From Flavobacterium sp. MDT1-60 (GTDB taxonomy: Bacteria; Bacteroidota; Bacteroidia; Flavobacteriales; Flavobacteriaceae): a stretch of DNA of 64,000 nt. Location of the stretch: NCBI RefSeq assembly GCF_014844035.1, contig NZ_CP062159.1, forward strand, positions 1,674,001 to 1,738,000. Reading direction: 5' to 3'. A program made the position numbers and the translations under genes. This document shows, piece after piece, positions 49,467 through 58,671 of the stretch; the first letter of the stretch is position 1, and every line of letters begins with the position of its first letter. Under the pieces are notes generated by a model that had not been told where the DNA came from, did no database searches, and saw only the letters and a program-made list of their open reading frames with translations.

Positions 49467-50555
49467 ATGCTGACGATAATAGACAAGTATATTTTAAAAA
49501 GATATTTAGCCACTTTCTCGGTGATGATTTTATTATTTATTCCGATCGGAATTGTAATTGACGTTTCTGAAAAGGTGAATAAAATGTTGGAGAACAAGAT
49601 TCCGTTTCTGGATATTGCTTACTATTATTACAACTTTACTATTTATTTTGCGAACTCCCTGTTTCCGATATTTTTGTTTTTATCGGTTATCTGGTTTACT
49701 TCAAAATTGGCTAATAATACCGAGATTATTGCGATTTTAAGTTCTGGAATTTCCTTTACACGATTTCTTCGCCCTTATATTATAGGTGCCTCTATTGTTT
49801 CGGTTTTTGTGCTTTTAATGGGTTTTTACATTGTTCCTGCTGCAAGTGAAGGGTTTAATAATTTTAGATATACGTATTTAAAAGGAAACGGGAAAGCGCT
49901 GATGCGTGGCGAAAACACCAATGTTTACAGACAAATTAATGATAATGATTTCATCTTCGTTAATAGTTTTCAGGAAGAATCTAAAACGGCTTTTAATTTT
50001 TCGTTAGAGCATTTTGAAAAAGAAAAACTGAAATATAAAATTACGGCAAGCCGTATTAAATGGGATCCGGTTAAGAAAACCTATATTTTGTATGATTATA
50101 CAAAAAGAACGATTGATGAACTGAATGATGTAATTGAAAAAAGCCCGGAAAAACATATTCCTTTTAAATTCGAATTAGAGGATCTGACTCCGGTAGTTTA
50201 TATTGCTGAAACCCTAAGTCTCGGAAAACTATGTAAGTTTATTGAAAAAGAAAGGAAACGTGGTTCAGGAAATATTAATACTTACTTGGTTGTTCTTTAT
50301 AAAAAATATAGTGTACCGGTTTCTGCGTTCATTTTAACAATTATTGCTGTTGCAGTATCATCCATGAAACGTCGTGGCGGAATGGGGACCAACTTAGCTA
50401 TCGGAATTGCAATTGCTTTCTCTTTTGTGTTTTTTGATAAAATCTTTGGTACACTTGCCGAAAAATCTACTTTCTCACCTTTATTAGCTGTTTGGTTCCC
50501 GAATATTGTTTTTGGAATTCTGGCAGTTTACCTATTACGTAATGCGAAACGATAA
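49467..50555 (+). CDS. LptF/LptG family permease
   Basis: A 362-residue YjgP/YjgQ-type membrane protein. It opens IIDKYILKRYLATFSVMILLFIPIGIVIDVSEKVNKM and has ANSLFPIFLFLSVIWFTSKLANNTEIIAILSSGISFTRFL, a periplasmic beta-jellyroll in the middle, then helices FILTIIAVAVSSMKRRGGMG and FGILAVYLLRNAKR. Together with LptB it extracts LPS from the inner membrane for export. F or G cannot be told apart here. Its end overlaps the next gene by 14 bp. Confidence 0.92.
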   Translation: MLTIIDKYILKRYLATFSVMILLFIPIGIVIDVSEKVNKMLENKIPFLDIAYYYYNFTIYFANSLFPIFLFLSVIWFTSKLANNTEIIAILSSGISFTRFLRPYIIGASIVSVFVLLMGFYIVPAASEGFNNFRYTYLKGNGKALMRGENTNVYRQINDNDFIFVNSFQEESKTAFNFSLEHFEKEKLKYKITASRIKWDPVKKTYILYDYTKRTIDELNDVIEKSPEKHIPFKFELEDLTPVVYIAETLSLGKLCKFIEKERKRGSGNINTYLVVLYKKYSVPVSAFILTIIAVAVSSMKRRGGMGTNLAIGIAIAFSFVFFDKIFGTLAEKSTFSPLLAVWFPNIVFGILAVYLLRNAKR

Positions 50556-51429
50556 TTTAAAAAGTTATTTAAATCTTCATTTAATTGTTTTTATCTGGGG
50601 TTTTACAGCCATTTTAGGTGCCTTAATAACAATTGATGCTGAAAATTTGGTTTGGTTCAGGATGCTGCTTGCCGGAATTTTTCTTGCCGGATTTATAGTA
50701 TATAAAAAACAATCTTTTGTAATATCAGCCCAGTCTTTTGCTAAATTAATTTTTGTGGGACTGTTGATTGCCCTGCACTGGATTTTCTTTTTCAAAGCAA
50801 TTCATGTTTCGAATGTCTCGATCACACTTTCGATATTTTCATTAGGTGCATTTTTTGCTTCTTTATTAGAACCGCTTTTTTACGGAAGGAAAATATTATT
50901 CTACGAAGTTTTCTTCGGATTGATAATCATTGCCGGTTTAGCTTTGATTATGCAGGTTGAGGTTAAATACCTGCACGGAATGTATTATGCATTGGCATCG
51001 ATTATTTTAGGAGTTTTGTTTACCTTGATGAACGGAAAATTAATTTCAGATCATGAACCTTCAGTTATTACATTTTATGAATTTGGTGCAGGAGTTTTTT
51101 TTATTTCTATCTATTTTTTAGTTCAGGGAAAATTCACTGCTGATTTTTTTACAATGTCACTAAATAATTGGATTTTATTGCTCATTTTAGCTTCAGTTTG
51201 TACAGCTTATGCGTTTACTGCTTCTGTAAAAGTAATGCAGAAATTAACGCCTTACACAGTTATGTTAACGACTAATTTAGAGCCTGTTTACGGAATTATG
51301 CTGGCTTATTTTATACTTGGAGGAAAGGAGAAAATGAGTACAGAATTTTATATTGGTGCCTTAATAATTGTAATTACAGTTATATTAAATGGCGTTTTTA
51401 AACATTATAAAAATAAGAAAGAAGTGTAA
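50542..51429 (+). CDS. EamA/DMT-family transporter
   Basis: A 295-residue, ten-helix protein with two EamA repeats. The first starts LNLHLIVFIWGFTAILGALITIDAENLVWFRMLLAG; the second includes LHGMYYALASIILGVLFTLMNGKLIS and TPYTVMLTTNLEPVYGIMLAYFILGGKEKM. It belongs to the RhaT/EamA group of drug and metabolite exporters or importers; the substrate is unknown. The ATG at 50542 is preferred to one at 50506 because it begins the first EamA segment and leaves only a short overlap with the upstream gene. Confidence 0.9.
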   Translation: MRNDNLKSYLNLHLIVFIWGFTAILGALITIDAENLVWFRMLLAGIFLAGFIVYKKQSFVISAQSFAKLIFVGLLIALHWIFFFKAIHVSNVSITLSIFSLGAFFASLLEPLFYGRKILFYEVFFGLIIIAGLALIMQVEVKYLHGMYYALASIILGVLFTLMNGKLISDHEPSVITFYEFGAGVFFISIYFLVQGKFTADFFTMSLNNWILLLILASVCTAYAFTASVKVMQKLTPYTVMLTTNLEPVYGIMLAYFILGGKEKMSTEFYIGALIIVITVILNGVFKHYKNKKEV

Positions 51430-51540
51430 TAGTTTACTTATTTTTAAATCACAATTTGATACTTTACTAACAATTAACTGTGCCAATGATATAATATTTT
51501 TATATTTGCGGTTCGATTTACAAACAAAATTCAAAAATCC

Positions 51541-52494
51541 ATGGAATATTTAGATTTTGAGCTTCCAATCAAAGAACTTGAAGAACAGCTGGAAAAGTGT
51601 GTTATAATTGGAAAAGAATCTGACGTTGATGTAACACCAACCTGCAAGGAAATCAACAAAAAATTAGAGCAAACTAAGAAAGATATATACAAAAACCTGA
51701 CGGCGTGGCAACGTGTTCAGCTGTCAAGACATCCAAACAGACCTTATACTTTAGATTATATCAGAGCAATCTGCGGTGATACTTTCTTAGAACTTCACGG
51801 AGACAGAGGTTTTAAAGATGATAAAGCAATGGTTGGCGGATTAGGGAAAGTAAACGGACAATCGTTTATGATTGTTGGTCAGCAAAAAGGGTTTAATACA
51901 AAAACACGTCAATATCGTAATTTTGGTATGGCAAACCCTGAAGGATACCGTAAAGCTTTGCGTTTGATGAAAATGGCAGAGAAATTTGGAATCCCGGTTT
52001 TGACTTTAGTAGATACTCCGGGTGCATATCCGGGATTAGAAGCTGAAGAAAGAGGACAAGGAGAAGCTATCGCAAGAAACATTTTTGAAATGGTTCGCCT
52101 GCAAGTGCCAATTATTACAATCATTGTTGGTGAAGGTGCTTCAGGAGGAGCTTTAGGAATTGGTGTTGGAGATAAAGTTTATATGTTAGAGAATACCTGG
52201 TATTCTGTAATTTCTCCAGAATCATGTTCGTCAATTTTATGGAAAAGCTGGGAGTACAAAGAACGTGCTGCTGATGCTTTGAAGTTGACTTCATCTGACA
52301 TGAAAAGACAAAAATTAGTTGATGATGTTATTCCGGAACCGTTAGGTGGAGCGCACTATGATCGCGAAACTACTTTTAAAACAGTAGCCGAATACATTAC
52401 CAAAGGATATAACGAATTGAAAGACTTATCAACAGCCGACTTAATTGCCCAAAGAATGGACAAATACAGTAATATGGGCGAGTATAAAGAGTAA
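51541..52494 (+). CDS. accA: Acetyl-CoA carboxylase carboxyltransferase subunit alpha
   Basis: A 317-residue AccA. Signature segments are [71 protein letters not shown], and [40 protein letters not shown]. It transfers CO2 from biotin to acetyl-CoA with AccD, which is elsewhere. A -7 box TATATTTG at 51501-51508 precedes it. A terminator follows. Confidence 0.96.
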   Translation: MEYLDFELPIKELEEQLEKCVIIGKESDVDVTPTCKEINKKLEQTKKDIYKNLTAWQRVQLSRHPNRPYTLDYIRAICGDTFLELHGDRGFKDDKAMVGGLGKVNGQSFMIVGQQKGFNTKTRQYRNFGMANPEGYRKALRLMKMAEKFGIPVLTLVDTPGAYPGLEAEERGQGEAIARNIFEMVRLQVPIITIIVGEGASGGALGIGVGDKVYMLENTWYSVISPESCSSILWKSWEYKERAADALKLTSSDMKRQKLVDDVIPEPLGGAHYDRETTFKTVAEYITKGYNELKDLSTADLIAQRMDKYSNMGEYKE

Positions 52495-52512
52495 ATTCTT
52501 ACAAGATTAATT

Positions 52513-52546
52513 AAAATCCGAAGCCTTACAGTTTCGGATTTTTTTT
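52513..52546 (+). terminator. Rho-independent terminator
   Basis: AAAATCCGAA and TTTCGGATTTT pair around GCCTTACAG and run into T's after accA. Confidence 0.92.
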
Positions 52547-52634
52547 TGGTTATGAACAAAAAGATCTTATTTATAAACAATTAATAGTTATAACTAGATA
52601 GCAATTTTTTTTTAAATTTTGTTACTTTCGCTAT

Positions 52635-54179
52635 ATGGAAAATTTCAAGAACATAAATCCTGTAAAGGTCGATAAAACCACAATTATTAATTTAGAAAAA
52701 GGAAAATTACCTCCGCAAGTACTTGATTTAGAAGAAGCTGTGCTTGGGGCAATGATGATTGATAAAAAGGGGGTAGATGATGTAATTGATATTTTACAAC
52801 CCGATGCATTTTATAAAGATGCTCATAAGTTTATTTTTGAAGCAATTGTTCAGCTTTTTACAGAAACGCAGCCAATTGACTTGTTAACTGTTTCGGCTCA
52901 GCTAAAAAAGAATGGAAAATTAGATTTAGCAGGAGGAGATTTTTATTTAATTCAGCTTACACAAAAAATTGCTTCTTCGGCACATATCGAATTTCACTCT
53001 CGTATCATTCTTCAAAAATTTATCCAAAGAAGTTTGATTCGAATTTCTTCTGAAATTATCGAAGCGTCTTATGACGAAACAACAGATGTATTTGATTTGT
53101 TAGATCAGGCCGAATCAAAATTGTATGAAGTAACACAAGGAAATATAAAACGTAGTTCTGAGACAGCTCAGAGTTTAGTACTTCAGGCAAAAAAACGTAT
53201 TGAAGAAATTGCAAAACAAGAAGGTCTGAGTGGTGTTGAAACTGGCTTTACTAATTTAGATAAGCTGACTTCAGGATGGCAACCGAGTGATTTAATTATT
53301 ATTGCGGCCAGACCAGCGATGGGAAAAACTGCTTTTGTACTTTCAATGGCTAGAAATATGGCTATTGATTTTGGACATCCAGTCGCATTATTCTCTTTGG
53401 AGATGGCGTCGGTCCAGTTAATTACGAGATTAATATCATCAGAAACAGGATTGTCTTCAGAGAAATTACGTACTGGTAAATTAGAACCCCATGAATGGGA
53501 GATGTTGAGTACCAAGGTGAAAAACTTAGAAAAAGCTCCTTTGTTTATTGATGATACTCCGTCACTTTCTATTTTTGATTTAAGAGCAAAATGTCGTCGT
53601 TTGGTTTCGCAGCACGGTATCAAAATCGTGATTGTTGATTATTTGCAATTGATGACTGCCGGAGGAAATAGTAAAGGAGGAGGAAATCGTGAGCAAGAGA
53701 TCTCTACAATTTCCCGAAACTTAAAAGCATTGGCAAAAGAGTTGAATGTTCCGGTAATTGCACTTTCGCAGTTATCGCGTGCTGTTGAAACACGTGGTTC
53801 CAGTAAGCGTCCCTTGCTATCGGATCTTCGTGAATCTGGAGCAATTGAGCAGGATGCGGATATTGTTTCGTTTTTATACCGACCAGAATATTATAAAATT
53901 GATGAGTGGGATGATGATGAGGCATCGCCAACAGCTGGTCAGGCAGAAATTATGATTGCCAAACACCGTAATGGTGGTATAGAAAATGTTCGATTGAAAT
54001 TTTTGGGTCATCTTGGAAAATTTGATAACCTTGATGATTTTTCAGGCAGTTATGACGATTTACCTTCTAAAATGAATCATGATGACAATCCGTTTATCAC
54101 TAAAAATTTGCCTTCTGCCAATGAAGCTTTTGGTAGTAATCTAAATGATGACGATGATGATAGTGATGTTCCGTTTTAA
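52635..54179 (+). CDS. dnaB: Replicative DNA helicase DnaB
   Basis: A 514-residue DnaB. The N-terminal domain opens LPPQVLDLEEAVLGAMM. The RecA-like motor has Walker A LIIAARPAMGKTAFVLSMA, Walker B KIVIVDYLQLM, the DnaB motif LALAKELNVPVIALSQLSRAVETR, and SDLRESGAIEQDADIV. It unwinds DNA at the fork. The length is normal and no intein is present. A terminator follows directly. Confidence 0.96.
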   Translation: MENFKNINPVKVDKTTIINLEKGKLPPQVLDLEEAVLGAMMIDKKGVDDVIDILQPDAFYKDAHKFIFEAIVQLFTETQPIDLLTVSAQLKKNGKLDLAGGDFYLIQLTQKIASSAHIEFHSRIILQKFIQRSLIRISSEIIEASYDETTDVFDLLDQAESKLYEVTQGNIKRSSETAQSLVLQAKKRIEEIAKQEGLSGVETGFTNLDKLTSGWQPSDLIIIAARPAMGKTAFVLSMARNMAIDFGHPVALFSLEMASVQLITRLISSETGLSSEKLRTGKLEPHEWEMLSTKVKNLEKAPLFIDDTPSLSIFDLRAKCRRLVSQHGIKIVIVDYLQLMTAGGNSKGGGNREQEISTISRNLKALAKELNVPVIALSQLSRAVETRGSSKRPLLSDLRESGAIEQDADIVSFLYRPEYYKIDEWDDDEASPTAGQAEIMIAKHRNGGIENVRLKFLGHLGKFDNLDDFSGSYDDLPSKMNHDDNPFITKNLPSANEAFGSNLNDDDDDSDVPF

Positions 54180-54188
54180 TAAAAAATT

Positions 54189-54214
54189 AAAAGCCTTTTG
54201 TAAGGCTTTTTTTT
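54189..54214 (+). terminator. Rho-independent terminator
   Basis: AAAAGCCTT-TTGT-AAGGCTTTT plus T run, 10 bp after dnaB. Confidence 0.88.
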
Positions 54215-54313
54215 ATGAACAATTGTTAAAATGTTAACAAAAATTCAGTAGTTTAGCGCGGCAGTTATTAAATCAATTGTGCTATTAAATCATAACCAAA
54301 AACAAATTAAATT

Positions 54314-54679
54314 ATGTCAAAAGAATTACAAAATTTAGGAAGCGTTGAAATTCCTGTCAGTGAAGCAAAGGTTTGGGCAGAAAAATATCGTCGGGCTCCT
54401 GGTTCAGATGAAGATGAGAAGAATAAAATTACAGCTTATCTTATTCCGTTAGAAACTTTAAAAGCAGTATTAGAAAATCCAATTGATGCTGTTCGGGCAT
54501 ACAAAGGAATTAATAATGCTGGTGAGCAAATTTTGTTTTTTGTCGGAACAAAATTAGATGAAAAAGGTATTTACAGAGATGTTGTCTTTCCTGCAAATGA
54601 AATTGAAAACGATGGAGATGTTGTTTATGATGCTACTCGCCCATGTCCACCTAATGGAGATCCGGATAGTCCTTTTTAA
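54314..54679 (+). CDS. Hypothetical cytosolic protein
   Basis: A 121-residue soluble protein with no signal or membrane helix. It opens LGSVEIPVSEAKVWAEKYR and closes VVYDATRPCPPNGDPDSPF. Inside, TAYLIPLETLKAVLENPIDAVRAYKGINNAGEQILFFVGTKLDEKG suggests a small alpha/beta fold. No family is recognised. It lies 9 bp before a 7-TM membrane gene on the same strand and probably in the same transcript as it. Confidence 0.65.
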   Translation: MSKELQNLGSVEIPVSEAKVWAEKYRRAPGSDEDEKNKITAYLIPLETLKAVLENPIDAVRAYKGINNAGEQILFFVGTKLDEKGIYRDVVFPANEIENDGDVVYDATRPCPPNGDPDSPF

Positions 54680-54688
54680 TTGAAATAG

Positions 54689-55321
54689 ATGTTATATCTT
54701 TTTTTTACATATTTTGGTTATTTAGTTCTAATAATCAATTTTATATTATATGCAAAAGGCTTTTTCAGATATGAAAAAGCCTTTAAGATATATGCTCTTT
54801 ATCTTTTTCTATTGGTAATTATTCAATTAACAATGGAGGTTTTAACGTCGTTCAGCATTAATAATCTCTATTTGATTCATCTTTATTTCATTGGTCAGTT
54901 TATTTTATTGGGTCTTTTTTACAAGACACTTTTACAAAATAACTTTCAGAAAAAAATAATAACATTTTCTCTGTTTTTTGGTTCCCTTCTATTAGTAATC
55001 CAATATATATATGAGCCTGATTTGTTTTTTAAATTTAATTTATTCGAGATAGTATTAACTTCGTTATTTGTTGTTGTTTTTGCATTACTTTATTTATACA
55101 AAATGCTTACAGACAGTAAAAAGTACTATTATATTACGGTAGGAATTATCATTTACTTATTAGCAAGTACGGTTTTATTTTTAGTTGGCAATCTTACGAT
55201 TGGTTTGAGTAAGGAAGTAAGATTAATAAGTTGGAATTTAAATGCGTTTTTTGTTGCGGTCAACCAATTGTTTATTTTATATGAGTGGAAAGTAAGTTTT
55301 TCCGGAAAAAAATTGAAATAG
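54689..55321 (+). CDS. Seven-helix membrane protein of unknown function
   Basis: A 210-residue protein with seven predicted membrane helices (for example LVLIINFILYAKGFF, IYALYLFLLVIIQLTMEVL, LFEIVLTSLFVVVFALLYLYKML, AFFVAVNQLFILYEW) and only short loops. It has no known transporter or receptor motif. It lies 9 bp after a small cytosolic gene and 165 bp ahead of a histidine kinase and a response regulator, so a role as a membrane sensor for that pair is possible. Confidence 0.65.
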   Translation: MLYLFFTYFGYLVLIINFILYAKGFFRYEKAFKIYALYLFLLVIIQLTMEVLTSFSINNLYLIHLYFIGQFILLGLFYKTLLQNNFQKKIITFSLFFGSLLLVIQYIYEPDLFFKFNLFEIVLTSLFVVVFALLYLYKMLTDSKKYYYITVGIIIYLLASTVLFLVGNLTIGLSKEVRLISWNLNAFFVAVNQLFILYEWKVSFSGKKLK

Positions 55322-55486
55322 AACAATCTTATTATAATAAAATCTATATTGGATATATGTTTTGATAGAGATTCGTTTTATATATTATAACTCTTTACTG
55401 CTTAATGTTAGTAAGGAGTTTATTTAATGTTTTTTAGGACTAAGAAATACAGAATGTAATTAAGATTTAAAAGTGAACATAAATAA

Positions 55487-56290
55487 ATGCCAATTGCGAT
55501 GAATGGTAACTCAATTCCTGATAAAGAAATTGTTGCAATAATTTTATATACATCATGTTTTTTCATGGTATTAGCGATATTTTTAATTGTGTTTTTTTAT
55601 TTTTCCAGAAAGAAAATTATTCAAAAAGAATTAGAAAAGAGAGACCTGATATTGCAATATCAAAAAGAACAGTTGCATGCCGTTATAGTTGCACAAGAAG
55701 AGGAACGCAAAAGAATTGCGCAAGATCTTCATGATGATATTAGTTCTAAACTCAATATCGTCTCTTTAAATACGCATTTACTATCTGCGCCAAATTTAAC
55801 AGAAGCAGAAACGCTTGAAATCACAGAGAATATAATTAACTTAACGACCAAAGCATTAGAGAATTCAAGAAAAATTGCTCATAATTTATTGCCTCCTGTT
55901 TTTGAAAAATTTGGACTTAATGCAGGCGTTGAAGAATTATGCGAAGAGTTTGAAAGTAGTAAAGCTGTAAAAGTTCATTATAAAAATGAAATTGATTTTG
56001 ATGAAAGCGATATCGACCGTCATTTGCACATTTTTCGAATTTTACAAGAATTAATGAATAATTCACTGCGACACGGAAAAGCCACTGAAATTTGGATTTC
56101 TTTTAAAAATATTGAATCTGTGGGCACTTGCAATTATGAAGATAATGGTATTGGATTTAATAGTAAAAATGCCGAAAATCAAAAAGGTTTAGGAATGAAA
56201 AATATTGATAGCAGAATTTCTTTTTTGAATGGTAACATCAAAATAGATTCCCAAATTAATAAAGGTATTTCGGTAGTTTTTACTTTTTAA
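55487..56290 (+). CDS. Sensor histidine kinase, HisKA_3/NarL type
   Basis: A 267-residue kinase. One N-terminal membrane helix (IILYTSCFFMVLAIFLIVFFYF) is followed by a coiled linker. The H-box is ERKRIAQDLHDDISSKLNIV (His near residue 84). The HATPase_c domain has LQELMNNSLRHGKATEIWISF and YEDNGIGFNS, then KGLGMKNIDSRI. There is no sensory domain of its own, so it must receive input from another protein. An ATG four codons in (55499) is also possible. The response regulator at 56404 is its likely partner. Confidence 0.92.
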   Translation: MPIAMNGNSIPDKEIVAIILYTSCFFMVLAIFLIVFFYFSRKKIIQKELEKRDLILQYQKEQLHAVIVAQEEERKRIAQDLHDDISSKLNIVSLNTHLLSAPNLTEAETLEITENIINLTTKALENSRKIAHNLLPPVFEKFGLNAGVEELCEEFESSKAVKVHYKNEIDFDESDIDRHLHIFRILQELMNNSLRHGKATEIWISFKNIESVGTCNYEDNGIGFNSKNAENQKGLGMKNIDSRISFLNGNIKIDSQINKGISVVFTF

Positions 56291-56403
56291 GTTAATATTT
56301 AAAAATAAATCAGCTTTTTACGCATTATGTCAGGTAATTGAGCTGTTTTTTAATCCATATTTTGTAATTTCGGCAAACCAAATGACCAAAAACCGAATTA
56401 ATA

Positions 56404-57069
56404 ATGAGTGCAGATATTAAAATTGCTTTAGTTGATGACGAAGTTTTATTTCGAAAAGGGATTGCTTTTTTATTGCAAAGAGAAGAAAATATCGAAATTA
56501 TTTTTGAGGCCCCAAACGGAGAAGAACTTCTCTTGAAATTAGAAGAGAATGAAGTTAAGCCTGATATAATTATCATGGATTTAAAAATGCCTGTTTTAAA
56601 TGGAGTTGAGGCAACAAAAATTATTCGAAAATCTTTCCCTGATATTAAAATAATTGCTTTAACTAGTTATGATACTAAATCGTTTATTGCAAATATGATC
56701 CAGGTAGGAGCAGTTGCTTATCTTATAAAAAACACAACTCCAAAAGATTTGATTCATACTATTAATGAAGTCGCTATTAAAGGATTTTATTACAATGAAA
56801 ATGTGTTAAAAACAATTCAGGAGACGATTATTTCATCGAAGAACTCAAAAGGAAATTTAGAAACTAGTTTTCTTTCACCCCGTGAAATAGAAATTCTTCA
56901 GCTCATTTGTCAGCAAAAAACAACTTCTGAAATTGCTGATCGCCTTTTTTTAAGCCCAAGAACAGTAGAAGGACATCGTAACAATTTGTTACTTAAAACG
57001 GAATCTAGAAATATTGCAGGTCTTGTCGTATACGCTATTCAGAACGAAATTGCTTTTTTAACTATTTAA
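56404..57069 (+). CDS. LuxR/NarL-family response regulator
   Basis: A 221-residue two-domain regulator. Receiver: IKIALVDDEVLFRKGIAFLL, phospho-acceptor Asp in DIIIMDLKMPVLNG, and TSYDTKSFIANMIQVGAVAYLIKNTTP. Output: LSPREIEILQLICQQKTTSEIADRLFLSPRTVEGHRNNLL, a standard LuxR helix-turn-helix. It lies 114 bp after the kinase gene on the same strand, so the two form a NarL-type two-component pair. Target genes are unknown. Confidence 0.95.
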   Translation: MSADIKIALVDDEVLFRKGIAFLLQREENIEIIFEAPNGEELLLKLEENEVKPDIIIMDLKMPVLNGVEATKIIRKSFPDIKIIALTSYDTKSFIANMIQVGAVAYLIKNTTPKDLIHTINEVAIKGFYYNENVLKTIQETIISSKNSKGNLETSFLSPREIEILQLICQQKTTSEIADRLFLSPRTVEGHRNNLLLKTESRNIAGLVVYAIQNEIAFLTI

Positions 57070-57071
57070 AA

Positions 57072-57212
57072 TTAACTGGTCAAAAATTGAATGGATAATA
57101 CGTAGTACAAAATTATAGTAATCACAAGTATACAGATACCTATTTTTTGTAAAAGATTAAGCCCTTTAGGCTGGTTATTACTTTCATTAAACTTCATGTA
57201 TTCGCTTTTCAT
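57072..57212 (-). CDS. 46-residue single-pass membrane protein
   Basis: A short ORF on the minus strand: a polar N terminus with MKSEYMKFNESNNQPKGL, then one membrane helix (IGICILVITIILYYVLSI) and a short tail FLTS. A TACATTTG -7 box lies 28 bases upstream (57241-57248), which supports expression. It converges on the response-regulator gene, with only 2 bp between stops. It has no known family and may be a small membrane modulator. Confidence 0.6.
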   Translation of the reverse strand: MKSEYMKFNESNNQPKGLNLLQKIGICILVITIILYYVLSIQFLTS

Positions 57213-57240
57213 CGATTAATATTTGAATGATTTGAGTGAC

Positions 57241-57248
57241 CAAATGTA
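57241..57248 (-). promoter_or_regulatory. -7 box for the 46-residue ORF
   Basis: The minus strand reads TACATTTG, an exact match to TAnnTTTG, 28 bases before the ATG at 57212. No clear TTG is seen at the expected distance upstream. Confidence 0.5.
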
Positions 57249-57410
57249 AGTAGAATTTCGTTTTGTGAAATAGGTGTTTTTACGTGTTTTTACATTAAAA
57301 AAATCTAAAGCAAATGATCATTTCTTTATTCAGTATTTCTCCTTTAAAAACACTTAAGCCTATTGTGTTTTTTAATGCTTCCTTTATATCTTTACTAAAA
57401 TAATTTTCTA

Positions 57411-58670
57411 ATGTATAAGAGTTCAATCTATATTTTCATTCTGTTGCTTTCTTTTACGGCAAAAGCTTCATTCATTTTACTTCCAATGGATGAAACGACG
57501 CAACAAAATCACCTGAAAGCGTACGGAATTACATATTGGTGCTTAAGTAAAGATTATAAGGCTAGTTGGTTACTCAATTATCGGGGAGGTTCATTTTTAT
57601 TACCAGATGCAGAAGAGATTCGTAAAGAGTGTCAGATTCGGGGCGTAAGTTTTGAAATACTTTCAGATAGTGAAGAAGCTTCTATTTTAAATGAAATTTC
57701 AAGTCCATCACAAAACATGGAATCCGTAATTCTTGAAAAAGCACCAAAAATTGCTGTATATACTCCAAAAGGAAAGCAGCCTTGGGATGACGCCGTAACA
57801 CTTGTGCTGACTTATGCCGAAATCCCTTTTACGCCAATTTATGATGAAGAGGTTTTAAGTGATCAATTATTACTTTATGATTGGTTACACTTACATCATG
57901 AAGATTTTACAGGGCAGTATGGGAAATTTTATGCTGCTTATAAAAACACACCCTGGTACATTGATCAGAAAAAAGATGCAGAAGCATTGGCAACAAAATT
58001 AGGTTATGCTAAAGTTTCTCAGGAAAAAGGTGCTGTTGCAAAAAAAATTAGAGATTTTGTTATTGGCGGAGGATTCATGTTTGCAATGTGTTCTGCTACT
58101 GATAGTTTTGATATTGCACTTGCAGCTGATGGAGTGGATATTTGCGAAGCAATGTTTGATGGTGATGCCAGTGACTCCAATTATCAGGCAAAATTGAATT
58201 ACGGAAATTCGTTTGCTTTTAAAGATTTTACACTAGAGAGAAGACCCGAACAATATGAATTTTCAGATATTGATATGACATTAAAGCGTAAAATTCCTGT
58301 ACAAAAAGATTATTTTTCGCTAATGGAATTTTCTGCAAAATGGGATCCAATTCCTAGTATGTTGTGTCAGAACCATACACAATTAGTAAAGGGATTTATG
58401 GGACAAACAACATCATTTGATTCTGCATTTGTAAAATCGAATATATTAATAATGGGTAGTTGCGAACTTAATGGCGAAGCCAGATATATTCACGGCGAAA
58501 AAGGGAAGGGAATGTTTACCTTTTTTGGAGGACATGATCCTGAAGATTTTCAGCACCAGGTTGGAGATCCGCCAACAGTTTTAGATTTACATCCAAATTC
58601 TCCAGGATACCGATTAATTTTAAATAATGTTTTATTCCCTGCGGCAAAGAAGAAAAAACTTAAAACATAG
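57411..58670 (+). CDS. Secreted protein of the family often labelled asparagine synthetase B in Bacteroidota
   Basis: A 419-residue protein with a signal peptide (IYIFILLLSFTAKAS). It opens FILLPMDETTQQNHLKAYGITYWCL and has a flavodoxin-like core (KIAVYTPKGKQPWDDAVTLVLTYAEIPF, then IGGGFMFAMCSATDSFDIALAADGVDICE) that recalls class I amidotransferase-like or BPL_N folds, and ends with FFGGHDPEDFQ. It has no ATP-binding or asparagine synthetase motif, so that label seems wrong for it. Its export signal points to the periplasm or surface. The function is unknown. Confidence 0.72.
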   Translation: MYKSSIYIFILLLSFTAKASFILLPMDETTQQNHLKAYGITYWCLSKDYKASWLLNYRGGSFLLPDAEEIRKECQIRGVSFEILSDSEEASILNEISSPSQNMESVILEKAPKIAVYTPKGKQPWDDAVTLVLTYAEIPFTPIYDEEVLSDQLLLYDWLHLHHEDFTGQYGKFYAAYKNTPWYIDQKKDAEALATKLGYAKVSQEKGAVAKKIRDFVIGGGFMFAMCSATDSFDIALAADGVDICEAMFDGDASDSNYQAKLNYGNSFAFKDFTLERRPEQYEFSDIDMTLKRKIPVQKDYFSLMEFSAKWDPIPSMLCQNHTQLVKGFMGQTTSFDSAFVKSNILIMGSCELNGEARYIHGEKGKGMFTFFGGHDPEDFQHQVGDPPTVLDLHPNSPGYRLILNNVLFPAAKKKKLKT

Positions 58671-58671
58671 T

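Noticed and set aside
53183..53623. 146-residue ORF antisense to dnaB
   Set aside because: It overlaps the helicase motor domain and has no independent support.
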